From contig NZ_CZRP01000012.1 of NCBI RefSeq assembly GCF_001458115.1, positions 558,001-622,000 of the forward strand: 64,000 nucleotides of DNA. The letters run 5' to 3'. The position numbers and the translations under genes were made by a program. Shown one piece after another: positions 1 to 9,006 of this stretch (position 1 is the first letter of the stretch; every line of letters starts with the position of its first letter). The notes under the pieces were generated by a model, which saw only the letters and a list, made by a program, of their open reading frames with translations, was not told the DNA's origin and ran no database searches. The stretch is from Gracilibacillus massiliensis (GTDB lineage: Bacteria; Bacillota; Bacilli; Bacillales; Amphibacillaceae).

Positions 1-24
1 TTTGAAGAATTCAAACGAGTGAAA

Positions 25-62
25 AAGAACCTTTGCTAATCAAAACTAGCAAAGGTTCTTTT
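25..62 (+). terminator. Rho-independent terminator of an upstream gene
   Basis: A perfect 14-bp stem (AAGAACCTTTGCTA at 25-38 with its complement at 47-60) is followed by a short T run. The upstream gene is outside the window; a reading frame ending with TGA at 20-22 (last residues LKNSNE) would fit as its end, but this is too short to identify. Confidence 0.85.
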
Positions 63-123
63 AAATAATACAACATCTACTTCAAACAATAACAATTTAC
101 ATGTAAAAGGTAAAAGCAGACAC

Positions 124-631
124 AAACTGCGAAGTAATGAAAACTTCTTCATGTAAAGGATAATGATGAGTGGATTACCAGCGCTACGGAAAAACACTCC
201 CTTTCCGGGGGCACGGCCTCAGCTAACTTTGAAAAGAAAGACACTTTTCAAAGTGGATCTTCAGCTCGTGCTGTTCCCCCAGGAGTGTCGCATTTTTCCT
301 CCGCTTTGTAGAGATCTCTGTTCAATTAAGATGAAATAAGCTATCATATCAAAATTCTAGCAATTACTTTATTTGCAGAACATTACTAAAGCGTAGTCCA
401 TTTACGTAGACTCTTGCGGGAACAGCGTCTTCCGAAGACCCCGCAGGAAAAGCGCTCTTTGCTTTTCTGAGGAGGCTGAGGTGACGCCCGGCAGCATAGA
501 AAACACTACGAAAGCTTTGCTTGAGTAGATGTTGCACTTGTGCCCTTGGGTGAAAGCGAAGAAAATGGACGGAGCTTTTGCATTCCACTCATTTATATTT
601 CAAAGTGAGCAGTACAGTTACTTCGCAGTTT
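124..631. repeat. Nested-palindrome composite element 1 (B+C type)
   Basis: The element is bounded by perfect 14-bp inverted repeats, AAACTGCGAAGTAA at 124-137 and its complement at 618-631. Inside are two imperfect palindromes. Unit B (about 180-305) carries the core AGCTAACTTT with AAAGTGGATCTTC at 250-262 between arms containing CCGGGGGCACGG and its imperfect complement. Unit C (about 384-582) has the arms GCAGGAAAAGCGC and GCTTTTCTGAGGAGG. Unit C also carries a small embedded segment at 494-545. Elements 5 (48425-48870) and 7 (from 63615) have the same B+C layout in the opposite orientation. No credible protein is encoded. I do not recognise a named family. Confidence 0.85.
494..545. repeat. 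52-bp embedded segment shared with element 2
   Basis: This segment interrupts unit C of element 1. The homologous unit near 63690-63720 reads straight through from the GTGACGCCCGC motif to AAAGCGAAG, while here GCATAGAAAACACTACGAAA...GCACTTGTGCCC intervenes. The reverse complement of the same segment, with one base fewer, lies at 17229-17279 inside a unit of a different subfamily. Exact ends are uncertain because the neighbouring bases (GCA, TTGGGTG) may belong to the insert. Confidence 0.65.
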
Positions 632-650
632 AGTTTAATATATTGATATG

Positions 651-685
651 ATAATAAAAAGCTTATCGCCATTTGACGATAAGCT
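651..685 (-). terminator. Terminator of the small YjcZ-type gene
   Basis: On the minus strand a 9-bp stem (AGCTTATCG / CGATAAGCT, 660-668 with 677-685) is followed by TTTTTATTAT. It lies 13 bp past the stop codon of the 27-codon gene at 698-781 and supports that gene being real. Confidence 0.8.
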
Positions 686-697
686 AGGATTTTATTT

Positions 698-781
698 CTA
701 GAACCAAGCTGCACCTACGATGATTAGTAAAATAAACAAAACAACAATTAACGCAAATCCACCGCTATAAGAATAGCTCAT
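698..781 (-). CDS. YjcZ-family small membrane protein (27 aa)
   Basis: The minus strand encodes MSYSYSGGFALIVVLFILLI followed by IVGAAWF and a TAG stop. It is a tiny protein with a glycine/serine/tyrosine N-terminus and one hydrophobic helix, the pattern of the YjcZ/SscA-type peptides common in sporulating Bacillaceae, often made during sporulation. A strong ribosome binding site (AGGAGG, complement of 790-795) sits 8 bases before the ATG, and a good terminator follows the gene. Family members are usually 25-50 residues, so the length is normal. The gene runs opposite to scpA and is not part of that operon. A sporulation role is inferred from the family only. Confidence 0.85.
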   Translation of the reverse strand: MSYSYSGGFALIVVLFILLIIVGAAWF

Positions 782-920
782 TTTTACAACCTCCTGTTGA
801 GTTAAATATAATCAATTTAAAATTGATCTTTCTAGATTAATGTATGCATCTTCGCTTAAAGGGTATAGGCACTTATAACAGATAGCCTATAAATCTGAAT
901 ATTTATTTGGAGGAACCGGT

Positions 921-1649
921 ATGCCAGACCATTATCAAGTTAAATTAGAAACCTTTGAAGGGCCATTAGATTTGTTGCTGCATTTAATCAACAAATATGA
1001 AATTGATATTTATGATATTCCTGTGTCAGAAATAACTTCACAATATATGGCCTATATTCATACCATGCAACAATTGGAACTTAATATTGCCAGTGAATAT
1101 TTAGTGATGGCAGCCACCTTACTCGAAATCAAAAGTAAATTACTTTTGCCGAATCCGACTGTTGAAATTGAAGAAGAATATGAAGAAGATCCACGGGAAG
1201 AACTGATGCGCAGACTTATTGAATATCGTAAATATAAGGAAGCTGCTGAGCATTTGAAAGAAAGAGAAATGGAACAAAGTCAAGTACATACTCGTCCTCC
1301 TATGCAAATAAGCGAACAAGAAACTCAGGAACTGCCAGCAGGCGCAGCTAATATATATGATATGATAGAAGCAATTGGAAAAGTGATGGAAAGAAGAAAG
1401 TGGAACAGACCAATGGAAACATCTGTAAAACGCCAGGAAGTATCTATTGATCAACGAATGGGTGAGATAATGGAAAAAATAAAGGATATTGAACAACCCA
1501 TTTCGTTTTATCAACTATTCCCTAATAAAACTCGAACCTATATCGTAGCGACATTTATAGCTATACTAGAATTAATGAAGCAAAAGCGAATTAATTGTAA
1601 ACAAGAAAGCAACTTAGATGAACTAATGGTTTATCGTTATGACGTTTAA
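921..1649 (+). CDS. scpA: Segregation and condensation protein A (kleisin)
   Basis: ScpA is the kleisin subunit that bridges SMC heads and, with ScpB, forms the bacterial condensin needed for chromosome organisation and segregation. The 242-residue protein has the family's N-terminal signature FEGPLDLLLHLI at residues 13-24 (SMC neck contact), an acidic middle (EIEEEYEEDPREELM) and a C-terminal winged-helix segment. The length matches the family (about 250). The ATG has a well-placed GGAGG nine bases upstream. scpB follows after a 20-bp gap, the usual operon. Confidence 0.97.
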   Translation: MPDHYQVKLETFEGPLDLLLHLINKYEIDIYDIPVSEITSQYMAYIHTMQQLELNIASEYLVMAATLLEIKSKLLLPNPTVEIEEEYEEDPREELMRRLIEYRKYKEAAEHLKEREMEQSQVHTRPPMQISEQETQELPAGAANIYDMIEAIGKVMERRKWNRPMETSVKRQEVSIDQRMGEIMEKIKDIEQPISFYQLFPNKTRTYIVATFIAILELMKQKRINCKQESNLDELMVYRYDV

Positions 1650-1669
1650 CATTGATGGAGGTTAATAAG

Positions 1670-2251
1670 GTGGATATTAATGATATAAAAGCAATCATGG
1701 AAGGTTTAATATTTGCTTCAGGAGATGAAGGTATACATAAGAAAGACCTGCGTAAAGTATTAGATCTAGATAAAGATATGGCGAACCATCTATTAGATGA
1801 GTTGAAATTTGAATATGAACATGCGAAAAGAGGTTTCATGTTAATGGAATCCCAACAGGTACTCTTTCTAACCACGAAACCTGAACATAGTGAATATTTC
1901 ACAAAATTTAGAGAAACCAAAGTTCATACTAAACTGTCACAAGCAGCTTTAGAAACATTAGCCATCATTGCTTACCTACAACCAATCACTAGAACCGAAA
2001 TCGAACAGATTAGAGGAGTAAAGAGTGAAAGACCGTTACAAACTTTGGTAGCTAGAGCATTGATTGAAGAAATTGGCAGAAAAGAAGGTGTAGGCAGACC
2101 AATACTATTTGGGACCACAGTAGAATTTTTAACTTATTTTGGATTAAGTTCGATTAAGGATTTACCACCACTCCCAGAAGATATAAATGAAATCGAGGTA
2201 GAAGAAGAAGCAGACTTATTTTTTAGTCGATTACAAGATATTAATAATTAA
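1670..2251 (+). CDS. scpB: Segregation and condensation protein B
   Basis: ScpB dimers bind the central part of ScpA in the SMC-ScpAB condensin. The protein has tandem winged-helix domains; ALETLAIIAYLQPITRTEIE and IRGVKSERPLQTLV are typical of the second. I place the start at GTG 1670, since GGAGG at 1657-1661 is correctly spaced for it, giving 193 residues as in the family. Initiation at ATG 1655 would overlap that ribosome binding site and give only five more residues. The C-terminus is acidic. A terminator follows directly. The ypuI gene that follows scpB in B. subtilis is absent here. Confidence 0.95.
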   Translation: MDINDIKAIMEGLIFASGDEGIHKKDLRKVLDLDKDMANHLLDELKFEYEHAKRGFMLMESQQVLFLTTKPEHSEYFTKFRETKVHTKLSQAALETLAIIAYLQPITRTEIEQIRGVKSERPLQTLVARALIEEIGRKEGVGRPILFGTTVEFLTYFGLSSIKDLPPLPEDINEIEVEEEADLFFSRLQDINN

Positions 2252-2280
2252 CTCCGTAGTTTAAAAGCTACGGGGTTTTT
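2252..2280 (+). terminator. scpAB terminator
   Basis: Stem CTCCGTAG (2252-2259) pairs with CTACGGGG (2268-2275, including G-U pairs) and is followed by TTTTT, immediately after the scpB stop. Confidence 0.85.
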
Positions 2281-2288
2281 ACATTTTT

Positions 2289-2317
2289 GGCATATGCATA
2301 GCCTGTCTGCATACAAT
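2289..2317 (+). promoter_or_regulatory. Probable sigma-E promoter of dacB-spmAB
   Basis: GGCATATG (2289-2296) and CATACAAT (2310-2317) resemble the -35 and -10 elements of mother-cell sigma-E promoters, with a 13-base spacer, slightly short. The B. subtilis dacB-spmAB operon is sigma-E dependent, which makes this reading plausible. It is a motif match by eye. Confidence 0.55.
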
Positions 2318-2354
2318 GATACAAACGTAGTTGTCATGTGAGAAGAGGTGTGTC

Positions 2355-3461
2355 ATGCGGAAAATTATTTACTTTATATGTATTTTAATAGGCATTAATT
2401 TGTATTCACCTGCTGTAAAAGCCAGTGTTCAAGTGTCTGCTGAAAGTGCTATTTTAATGGATCAAGAAACAGGTAGAGTTTTATTTGAAAAAGATGCTAA
2501 TTCCCCAACTCTTATTGCTAGTATTACAAAGATAATGACTGCCATTATTGCAATAGAATCCGGAAAATTAAAGGATAAGGTGAAAATTAGTGATAAAGCA
2601 ACATTAACCGAAGGGTCCTCGATTTACTTAAATCAAGATGATGTTATCACTTTAGAAGAGTTAGTTTACGGCTTAATGTTACGTTCGGGAAATGATGCTG
2701 CGGTAGCTATAAGTGAACATATCGGTGGTAGTGAAGAAGGTTTCGCTTATTTGATGAATGATAAAGCAAGATGGGTTGGAATGACAAATAGTCACTTTGA
2801 TAATCCACATGGACTTGATTCAGACAGTCATTATTCAAGTGCATATGATATGGCACTTCTAACAAAATATGCAATGGATCATCCAGTTTTTCGTGAAATA
2901 TCGTCTACTTCCTCGTATAAAGCTAAATCTAGAGATTATCCTTGGATAAACAAAAACAAATTATTAACCCATTTATATAAATACAGTAATGGAGGGAAAA
3001 CCGGCTATACACGTGCAGCAGGAAGAACCTTAGTGTCAACTGCTGAAAAAAATGGACAAACATTGATTGTTGTCACTTTAAACGCGGCAAATGATTGGCA
3101 AGATCATATTCAATTATTCGAGTGGGGATTTGAAGAATTTCCACTCCATAAAATCCAAGAACCAGCCACATTCACATTACCCGCACCTAATCAAGACGCA
3201 GAAGTGATTGAAGCAAGTATTAAAGAAGAAGTATACTATCCCTTAACTAAAGAAGAAATAGAACAAGTACATCAAAAAAATTATATGGTAAAAGAACCTT
3301 TATCATTTCAACGAATTGGTAAACGAGCATTTTATTTGGATGGTAAATTAATCATAGACGCTGCCATCTATCAATCTTCTCCTTCTGTAGATGAAAGCCC
3401 AGGTTTTTGGAACAATTTTTGGCAACAGATGAAGCGATTCATCGGTGATACTAGTGATTAA
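2355..3461 (+). CDS. dacB: Sporulation D-alanyl-D-alanine carboxypeptidase (PBP5*)
   Basis: This serine DD-carboxypeptidase trims pentapeptide side chains and controls cross-linking of the spore cortex. A signal peptide covers about residues 1-24. The three active-site motifs are present and ordered: SITK at 56-59 with the nucleophile S56, SGN at 111-113 and KTG at 215-217. A C-terminal domain and basic amphipathic tail follow, as in peripheral membrane PBPs. I start at ATG 2355, preceded by AGAAGAGGTG, rather than at an upstream TTG. The stop overlaps the spmA start by 8 bp, so dacB-spmA-spmB is one operon, as in B. subtilis. Confidence 0.95.
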   Translation: MRKIIYFICILIGINLYSPAVKASVQVSAESAILMDQETGRVLFEKDANSPTLIASITKIMTAIIAIESGKLKDKVKISDKATLTEGSSIYLNQDDVITLEELVYGLMLRSGNDAAVAISEHIGGSEEGFAYLMNDKARWVGMTNSHFDNPHGLDSDSHYSSAYDMALLTKYAMDHPVFREISSTSSYKAKSRDYPWINKNKLLTHLYKYSNGGKTGYTRAAGRTLVSTAEKNGQTLIVVTLNAANDWQDHIQLFEWGFEEFPLHKIQEPATFTLPAPNQDAEVIEASIKEEVYYPLTKEEIEQVHQKNYMVKEPLSFQRIGKRAFYLDGKLIIDAAIYQSSPSVDESPGFWNNFWQQMKRFIGDTSD

Positions 3462-4029
3462 TGTAATATGGGCAGTAATGGCAATCATCGGCATTGTTTA
3501 TGCGATGTTTAATGGCACTATGGAACAAGTTAATGAAGCGTTATTTAGGGGTGCTAATGATGCAGTGACACTTGTGATTAGTTTGACTAGTGTACTTGTC
3601 TTTTGGTTGGGAATGATGAGAATTGCGGAACAAGCTGGAATATTACGAGGTTTCGCGAAAGTTTCTAAGCCAGTGGTTAAACGATTGTTTCCAGAAATTC
3701 CTGCAAATCATCCGGCGATGGGTTATATTCTTGCTAATTTTTCCGCGAATTTATTTGGGTTAGGCAATGCGGCCACACCAATGGGTATAAAAGCTATGGA
3801 AGAAATGAAAAAAATTAGTCAGTCTGATCGTGCAAGTAATTCTATGATAACCTTTTTAGTCATCAATACCTCAAGTATTACGCTGGTTCCGACCACTGTG
3901 ATTGCGATTCGAATGGAATATAATTCTATTGCGCCAACAGAGATTGTTGCAAGTACAATTGTTGCTACCGTAATTACTACAATTGCAGCCATTACAGTGG
4001 ATCGTTTGCTAAGAAAAAGCAGAAAATAA
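3454..4029 (+). CDS. spmA: Spore maturation protein A
   Basis: SpmA is a polytopic membrane protein required, with SpmB, for full spore core dehydration; its biochemical role is not established. The sequence is highly hydrophobic with nucleoside-recognition (Gate) type segments such as VLVFWLGMMRIAEQ and NLFGLGNAATPMGIKAMEEM. The best start is GTG 3454, giving MINVIWAVMAIIG, which lines up with the B. subtilis N-terminus; a GTG at 3445 would add three residues. Both overlap the end of dacB, indicating translational coupling. Length (191 aa) is normal. Confidence 0.93.
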   Translation: MINVIWAVMAIIGIVYAMFNGTMEQVNEALFRGANDAVTLVISLTSVLVFWLGMMRIAEQAGILRGFAKVSKPVVKRLFPEIPANHPAMGYILANFSANLFGLGNAATPMGIKAMEEMKKISQSDRASNSMITFLVINTSSITLVPTTVIAIRMEYNSIAPTEIVASTIVATVITTIAAITVDRLLRKSRK

Positions 4030-4054
4030 TTTTTTACAGAAAGGAGCATCTAAT

Positions 4055-4588
4055 ATGGTAGAGTGGATGACAATCATAAGTATATGGTTGGTTCCAATAA
4101 CGATAATGATGATATTACTCATTGCTATCATAAAAAAAGTTCCAGCATATGAGGTATTCGTGGAAGGAGGGAAAGAAGGCTTAAAAATGTCTATTTCTCT
4201 TCTTCCTTTTTTATTAGGAATGTTAGTAGCTATAGCAATTCTTAGAAGTTCAGGTGCTTTAGATGCATTTATTTCAATTCTACAACCACTATTATCCAAG
4301 GTAGGATTTCCAGCTGAAATTGCCCCTTTGGCCATTTTAAGACCGATTTCAGGTACTGCAGCCCTAAGTGTTACCTCTGAAATCATTAAAATGTACGGTC
4401 CAGATTCATTTCTGGGGCGATTAGCATCTACCATGCAAGGAAGTACAGATACAACACTGTATATATTAACCGTCTATTTTGGGGCGGTGGGTATAAAAAA
4501 AATGGGTGATGCACTAAAAGTTGGACTGATTGCCGATTTTATTGGTATAATGGTCTCAGTAATGATTGTTACGTGGTTATTTATGTAG
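4055..4588 (+). CDS. spmB: Spore maturation protein B
   Basis: SpmB is the partner of SpmA in spore core dehydration, also a Gate-domain membrane protein. The 177 residues contain several membrane segments and the family motif LRPISGTAALSV followed by STMQGSTDTTLYILTVYFG. The ATG has AAAGGAG nine bases upstream. It is the last gene of dacB-spmA-spmB and is followed by a hairpin. The molecular activity is unknown in the family. Confidence 0.95.
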   Translation: MVEWMTIISIWLVPITIMMILLIAIIKKVPAYEVFVEGGKEGLKMSISLLPFLLGMLVAIAILRSSGALDAFISILQPLLSKVGFPAEIAPLAILRPISGTAALSVTSEIIKMYGPDSFLGRLASTMQGSTDTTLYILTVYFGAVGIKKMGDALKVGLIADFIGIMVSVMIVTWLFM

Positions 4589-4614
4589 TAGCGTTTGTAG
4601 AGCGCTACTCCTTT
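4587..4614 (+). terminator. Probable spmB terminator
   Basis: AGTAGCG (4587-4593) pairs with CGCTACT (4603-4609), followed by CCTTTT. The T run is short, so termination may be partial. Confidence 0.6.
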
Positions 4615-4698
4615 TCATGTATAGGAAAAAATGGATATGGACATCAATGTTAACATAAAGTGAGCGCCGTAATAAATTTTGAGAGAAAGTGTGAGAAT

Positions 4699-5415
4699 AT
4701 GGAACGTTTACAAAAAGTGATCGCTAAAAGTGGGATCACGTCGAGAAGAAAAGCAGAAAAATTAATTGAAAAAGGTTTGGTTGAGGTTAACGGTAAGATA
4801 GTAACCGAATTAGGAACAAAAGTTTCAGAACAGGATGAAGTGAAAGTAGAAGGAGTTCCAATCGAAAAAGAAAAACCGCTTTATTTCCTTTTTTATAAAC
4901 CACGTGGTGTAATCACGAGTGTTAGTGATAACAAAAATAGAAAAACGGTTATTGATTATTTTCAAGAATACCGGGAACGAATCTATCCAGTGGGTAGACT
5001 TGATTATGATACCTCTGGTTTATTGATAATGACAAACGATGGCGACTTTACTAACTTATTATTACATCCAAGTCATGAATTCAACAAAGAATATGTGATA
5101 AAGACGGAAGGTATTCCATCAAAAGAAAAATTACAACTATTTAAAAAGGGGATTCGTTCGGAAGGTGACCTTTTAAAAGCGAAATATGTGAAAACAATGT
5201 CTATTGATCCCAAAAAGAAAACAGCTATTATTAAACTGATCTTACACCAAGGAAAAAATAGACAGATTAGACGAATGTTTGAAGCTATTGGGACACCGGT
5301 ACAAAAACTGAAAAGAGAAAGATTTGGATTTTTAACATTAGACGGGCTAATGCCGGGAGAACATCGTGAATTAACACCACAGGAAATTGCCGAATTAAAA
5401 AAAATGGCAAAATAA
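4699..5415 (+). CDS. rluB: Ribosomal large subunit pseudouridine synthase B
   Basis: RluB converts a uridine of 23S rRNA (around position 2605) to pseudouridine. The 238-residue protein has an N-terminal S4 RNA-binding domain (residues 1-60, SGITSRRKAEKLIEKGLVEV) and the RsuA/RluB catalytic domain with the family motif GRLDYDTSGLLIMTNDG, whose aspartate is the nucleophile, and GKNRQIRRMFEAIG near the C-terminus. I start at ATG 4699 because MERLQKVIAKSGI matches the family N-terminus; the longer reading frame adds an unrelated leader. The ribosome binding site is weak (GAGAAAGTGTGAG). It precedes resA, as in B. subtilis. Confidence 0.95.
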   Translation: MERLQKVIAKSGITSRRKAEKLIEKGLVEVNGKIVTELGTKVSEQDEVKVEGVPIEKEKPLYFLFYKPRGVITSVSDNKNRKTVIDYFQEYRERIYPVGRLDYDTSGLLIMTNDGDFTNLLLHPSHEFNKEYVIKTEGIPSKEKLQLFKKGIRSEGDLLKAKYVKTMSIDPKKKTAIIKLILHQGKNRQIRRMFEAIGTPVQKLKRERFGFLTLDGLMPGEHRELTPQEIAELKKMAK

Positions 5416-5439
5416 TTGTTAAACAACTGTCACAATTTT

Positions 5440-5466
5440 TGATCATTGTAAATGATACAATGATCA
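5440..5466 (+). promoter_or_regulatory. 27-bp perfect palindrome upstream of resA (putative operator)
   Basis: TGATCATTGTA at 5440-5450 and TACAATGATCA at 5456-5466 form an 11-bp perfect inverted repeat with a 5-bp spacer. It ends 16 bp before the resA ATG, and its right arm includes a TACAAT that could be a -10 element. No T run follows, so it does not look like an rluB terminator. The protein that might bind is unknown. Confidence 0.55.
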
Positions 5467-5482
5467 GAGGGAGTGAGTTTTT

Positions 5483-6058
5483 ATGGATAAAATCGAAAAA
5501 GCGAAACACACAAAGAAAAATAAAAAGAGAAATCGCTTAATATTTCGCTCTTCTATATTAATAGTATTATTTGCTGCATTATTATTTGCTGTAGTTTCCA
5601 ACATTACGGCTGAAGAAGATGCCAATGTAGACATTGGGGATCAGGCACCGGATTTTCAATTAAAACAAGTAGCAACTAATAATGAAGCAGCTTTGAGATT
5701 ATCAGATTTTGAAGGAAAAGGTGTCATGCTTAACTTTTGGGCTACGTATTGCGAACCATGTGAACGTGAAATGCCGTATATGGAGCAACTATATCCTGAA
5801 TATAAGGAAAAAGGAGTAGAGATTGTAGCAATCAGTGTTGATGCCACCGAAATTGTTATAGATAACTTTGTAGATCAATATAATTTATCGTTTCCTATTC
5901 TTCATGACAAAAATAGTCAAGTATTGGATGCGTATGGCATTCGCCCATTACCTACAACCTATTTTATTGATGAAAATGGAGTGGTAGTTGAAAGGGTATT
6001 AGGAGAATTAACACTAGAAAGACTCGAAGGTTATTTAAAACAGATAGAACCGAATTGA
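5483..6058 (+). CDS. resA: Thiol-disulfide oxidoreductase of cytochrome c maturation
   Basis: ResA is a membrane-anchored, extracytoplasmic thioredoxin-like protein that reduces the CXXCH disulfide of apocytochrome c before heme attachment. A basic N-terminus and one membrane segment (about residues 19-40) anchor it. The thioredoxin fold carries the active-site CEPC at residues 90-93 (WATYCEPCEREM) and the cis-proline segment IRPLPTTYFID. The 191-residue length is usual. It starts resA-resB-resC-resD; a palindrome lies just upstream. Its likely substrates in this window include the c-type heme domain of QcrC. Confidence 0.96.
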   Translation: MDKIEKAKHTKKNKKRNRLIFRSSILIVLFAALLFAVVSNITAEEDANVDIGDQAPDFQLKQVATNNEAALRLSDFEGKGVMLNFWATYCEPCEREMPYMEQLYPEYKEKGVEIVAISVDATEIVIDNFVDQYNLSFPILHDKNSQVLDAYGIRPLPTTYFIDENGVVVERVLGELTLERLEGYLKQIEPN

Positions 6059-6073
6059 TGGTGAGGGGTTTGA

Positions 6074-7699
6074 ATGAACACAATAACATGTAATACATGT
6101 GGTCATCTTAATAAAGAAGGCACCACCATTTGCGAAAAATGTGGAAATCCGTTAGATAATGACCAACAAGGTAAATTGTTAAATATGCGTTATGATGGAA
6201 GTTCGATTCGTTCTAAAACAAAAAATCGTTCAATCATCGATAAAATATGGAATTTTTTCTCCTCTGTTAAAATAGGGGTTTCGTTAATTGCGATTGCCCT
6301 GATCGCTTCAGCTTTAGGTACTATTTATCCGCAAGAAATGTATATACCGCGATCAGTGGATCCATCCGTACATTACCGTGACCAATATGGAATTACGGGG
6401 CAAATTTTCTATCAGCTCGGCTTTCATAACTTATATGGTTCATGGTGGTATATGATTTTAATCGCTTTAATAGGTATATCTATTTTTATTGTCAGTATTG
6501 ATCGAGGGGTACCTCTTTATAAAGCATTGAAACATCAAGCTATAAAACGACATCCTAATTTTCTAAGAAGACAAAAATTGTTTGCGGAATATCCAAATTA
6601 CTCTGAGGACGAAAAAAACATATTAATCAATAAATTAGAGAAAAACCGTTATAAGATTTCCAAGAAGGATGGCCATATTCTAGCTGAGAAAGGTAGATTC
6701 TCAAGGTGGGGACCATATGTAAATCACTTAGGACTTATTATTTTCTTATTAGGAACGATATTCCGCTTTGTGCCATTTATGTATGTAGATGATTATTTAT
6801 GGGTACGAGAAGGTGAAACGGCGGTAATACCAAGTACAAACCAAGAATACTACATAGAAAATCAAGAATTTATCTTTGAAACATATGGTGAAGATGAAGA
6901 AGATGCTGTATTTGAAGAAGCTTTACAAAATAATGGTGGTCCTGTTCCGAAACATTTTGAGACAAAAGCTATCATATATCAAGATGTATCAGAGGACATT
7001 GTTGGAACTGAGGCAGAACTAGAAGAAGTAAAGCGGGGCGAAATAATTGTTAATGAACCATTGAAAATTAATGATTTAGCACTCTATCAAGATAGCTATC
7101 AACTAAGTGAATTTGAGAGTATGTCCTTCAAATTACATGAAACAACAGATGAGGAAGAAGAGGCTATTGTAGAATTCACAGTTGATTTAACGGATCCTAA
7201 GCGTGAGTATCAGTTCGAAAACGGCTACCGCATCGAGTTAAATAAATATTATCCAGAATATGAATTAGATGATGGACAACCTAGATCAATTTCGAATTAT
7301 CCTCGAAATCCAGGTTTTGTATTTTTTGTTTATGGACCAGATATAGAAGAACAAGAAGCGAGCTTTTTGGCAATTGGCCAAAATATACCGTCAGGTGATA
7401 ATCAATATAAAATTGGTTTGACTGATTTTAGTGTCAGGGATGTAAGTGGCTTAAAAGTACGAAAAGATTTGACATTACCTATATTAGGACTAGGTGCGTT
7501 TATTTTCATGATTGGTGTTATTCAAGGAATGTATTGGCAACACCGGAGAATTTGGATCCATCAAAGTGACGAAAAGCTTTTAATCGCTTGTCATACAAAC
7601 AAAAACTGGTATGGACTAACAAAAGAATTTGAAAAAGTAATTGATGGAACGTCCTTTAAAATGGTAGAAGATCAAGAAAATAATCAAAAACAGGACTAA
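6074..7699 (+). CDS. resB: Cytochrome c biogenesis protein ResB (Ccs1)
   Basis: ResB and ResC form the system II cytochrome c synthase, which exports heme and links it to CXXCH motifs outside the membrane. The 541-residue protein starts with a zinc-ribbon-like segment (CNTC at residues 6-9, CEKC at 20-23), then membrane segments near residues 67-85 and 122-142, a third near residue 215, a large extracytoplasmic domain and a final segment (LTLPILGLGAFIFMIGVIQ). This is the ResB/Ccs1 plan. It lies 15 bp after resA and 27 bp before resC. Confidence 0.95.
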   Translation: MNTITCNTCGHLNKEGTTICEKCGNPLDNDQQGKLLNMRYDGSSIRSKTKNRSIIDKIWNFFSSVKIGVSLIAIALIASALGTIYPQEMYIPRSVDPSVHYRDQYGITGQIFYQLGFHNLYGSWWYMILIALIGISIFIVSIDRGVPLYKALKHQAIKRHPNFLRRQKLFAEYPNYSEDEKNILINKLEKNRYKISKKDGHILAEKGRFSRWGPYVNHLGLIIFLLGTIFRFVPFMYVDDYLWVREGETAVIPSTNQEYYIENQEFIFETYGEDEEDAVFEEALQNNGGPVPKHFETKAIIYQDVSEDIVGTEAELEEVKRGEIIVNEPLKINDLALYQDSYQLSEFESMSFKLHETTDEEEEAIVEFTVDLTDPKREYQFENGYRIELNKYYPEYELDDGQPRSISNYPRNPGFVFFVYGPDIEEQEASFLAIGQNIPSGDNQYKIGLTDFSVRDVSGLKVRKDLTLPILGLGAFIFMIGVIQGMYWQHRRIWIHQSDEKLLIACHTNKNWYGLTKEFEKVIDGTSFKMVEDQENNQKQD

Positions 7700-7726
7700 A
7701 AAAGGTGATGGAAGGAGGAGAAAGCG

Positions 7727-8914
7727 ATGGATTATATTACACTTAGTGGTGGATTATTATATACAGCGTTTGTGATTTATTTAATAGCGATTGTCTTTTT
7801 TGCAGCAACTATTAGAGATAAACGGAAAGAGAAACAGTTTACACTTGTTAACAAACTAGCTATCGGTACAACCATTCTAGGATTTGTTGCTCAAGTAGGT
7901 TATTTTATCACAAGATGGATTGCAAGTGGTCACGCTCCTGTAAGTAACATGTTTGAATTTGTTACGTTTTTCGGGATGATGCTTGTGTTCGCTTTTATCA
8001 TTTTGTATTTGATATATCGGATTGAACTACTGGGATTATTCGCTTTACCGATAGCTTTGTTAATTATTGCTTATGCAAGTATGTATCCTAGAGAAATATC
8101 ACCATTGGTTCCTTCACTCAAGAGCCATTGGTTGTATATTCACGTGACAACTGTTGCTTTAGGAGAAGCTATATTAGCTGTTAGTTTCGTAGCAGGTATC
8201 ATTTATCTAATTCGTCAAATCGATCAAACCAAATCAACAGCGAAAACAAAATGGTTAGAGGTTATTATGTATTCCGTATGTGCAACAATTGGATTTGTGC
8301 TTATTACGAGTATATTTTCGACAATGGATTATAATGCTTCCTTTTCTTATTCCGTAGACGGTAATGAATCGACATTAGATTATCATTTACCTGCGATTTT
8401 TGGACCTGGTGATGGTGAATTATTAACAGAAAATAGAATGGATGCTATGCTTCCGACTCCTGATTGGATGCATGGTGCTGAAGCCCCCCGTAAATTAAAT
8501 ACATTAGTTTGGTCTTTATTAATTGGGTTAGGATTATATTTAATAACGAGACTAATATTGCGTAAACGAATTGCAGCAGCGATACAACCAATATTGAAAA
8601 AGGCTAATCCAGAATTATTAGATGAAGTTTGTTATCGAGCAGTAGCGATTGGTTTTCCGGTCTTTACATTAGGTGGTCTGATTTTTGCAGCGATTTGGGC
8701 ACAAGAGGCATGGAATCGATATTGGGGTTGGGATCCAAAAGAAGTTTGGGCGTTAATTACGTTTTTCTTCTATGCTATATTTTTACACCTTCGACTATCA
8801 AAAGGGTGGCATGGAGAACGTTCAGCCTGGTTAGCAGTTGTCGGTTTTGCTATTATTATGTTTAATTTAATTGTAGTCAATTTAGTTTTAGCAGGATTGC
8901 ATTCATACGCATAA
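7727..8914 (+). CDS. resC: Cytochrome c synthase subunit ResC (CcsA)
   Basis: ResC is the heme-handling polytopic partner of ResB. The 395-residue protein carries the diagnostic tryptophan-rich WWD-type motif [13 protein letters not shown] near residue 330 with conserved histidines on flanking helices ([25 protein letters not shown]). About eight membrane segments are apparent. The ATG follows a GGAGGAG ribosome binding site. A strong terminator lies after resC, so resD has a separate or read-through transcript. Confidence 0.96.
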   Translation: MDYITLSGGLLYTAFVIYLIAIVFFAATIRDKRKEKQFTLVNKLAIGTTILGFVAQVGYFITRWIASGHAPVSNMFEFVTFFGMMLVFAFIILYLIYRIELLGLFALPIALLIIAYASMYPREISPLVPSLKSHWLYIHVTTVALGEAILAVSFVAGIIYLIRQIDQTKSTAKTKWLEVIMYSVCATIGFVLITSIFSTMDYNASFSYSVDGNESTLDYHLPAIFGPGDGELLTENRMDAMLPTPDWMHGAEAPRKLNTLVWSLLIGLGLYLITRLILRKRIAAAIQPILKKANPELLDEVCYRAVAIGFPVFTLGGLIFAAIWAQEAWNRYWGWDPKEVWALITFFFYAIFLHLRLSKGWHGERSAWLAVVGFAIIMFNLIVVNLVLAGLHSYA

Positions 8915-8938
8915 AATGTATTAGTTTTTTAAAATAGA

Positions 8939-8972
8939 AGTACAAGAGATAATTGTCTCTTGTGCTTTTTAT
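8939..8972 (+). terminator. resABC terminator
   Basis: ACAAGAGA (8942-8949) pairs with TCTCTTGT (8956-8963), extendable by two pairs, and is followed by GCTTTTTAT. It separates resABC from resD. Confidence 0.85.
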
Positions 8973-9006
8973 AGATATACTATAGTAAGAGATAGGGGGG
9001 AGAAGG

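Noticed and set aside
364-588. Minus-strand reading frame of 74 codons inside element 1
   Set aside because: It coincides with unit C and the embedded 52-bp segment, has no family resemblance and no good ribosome binding site. The palindrome structure explains it.
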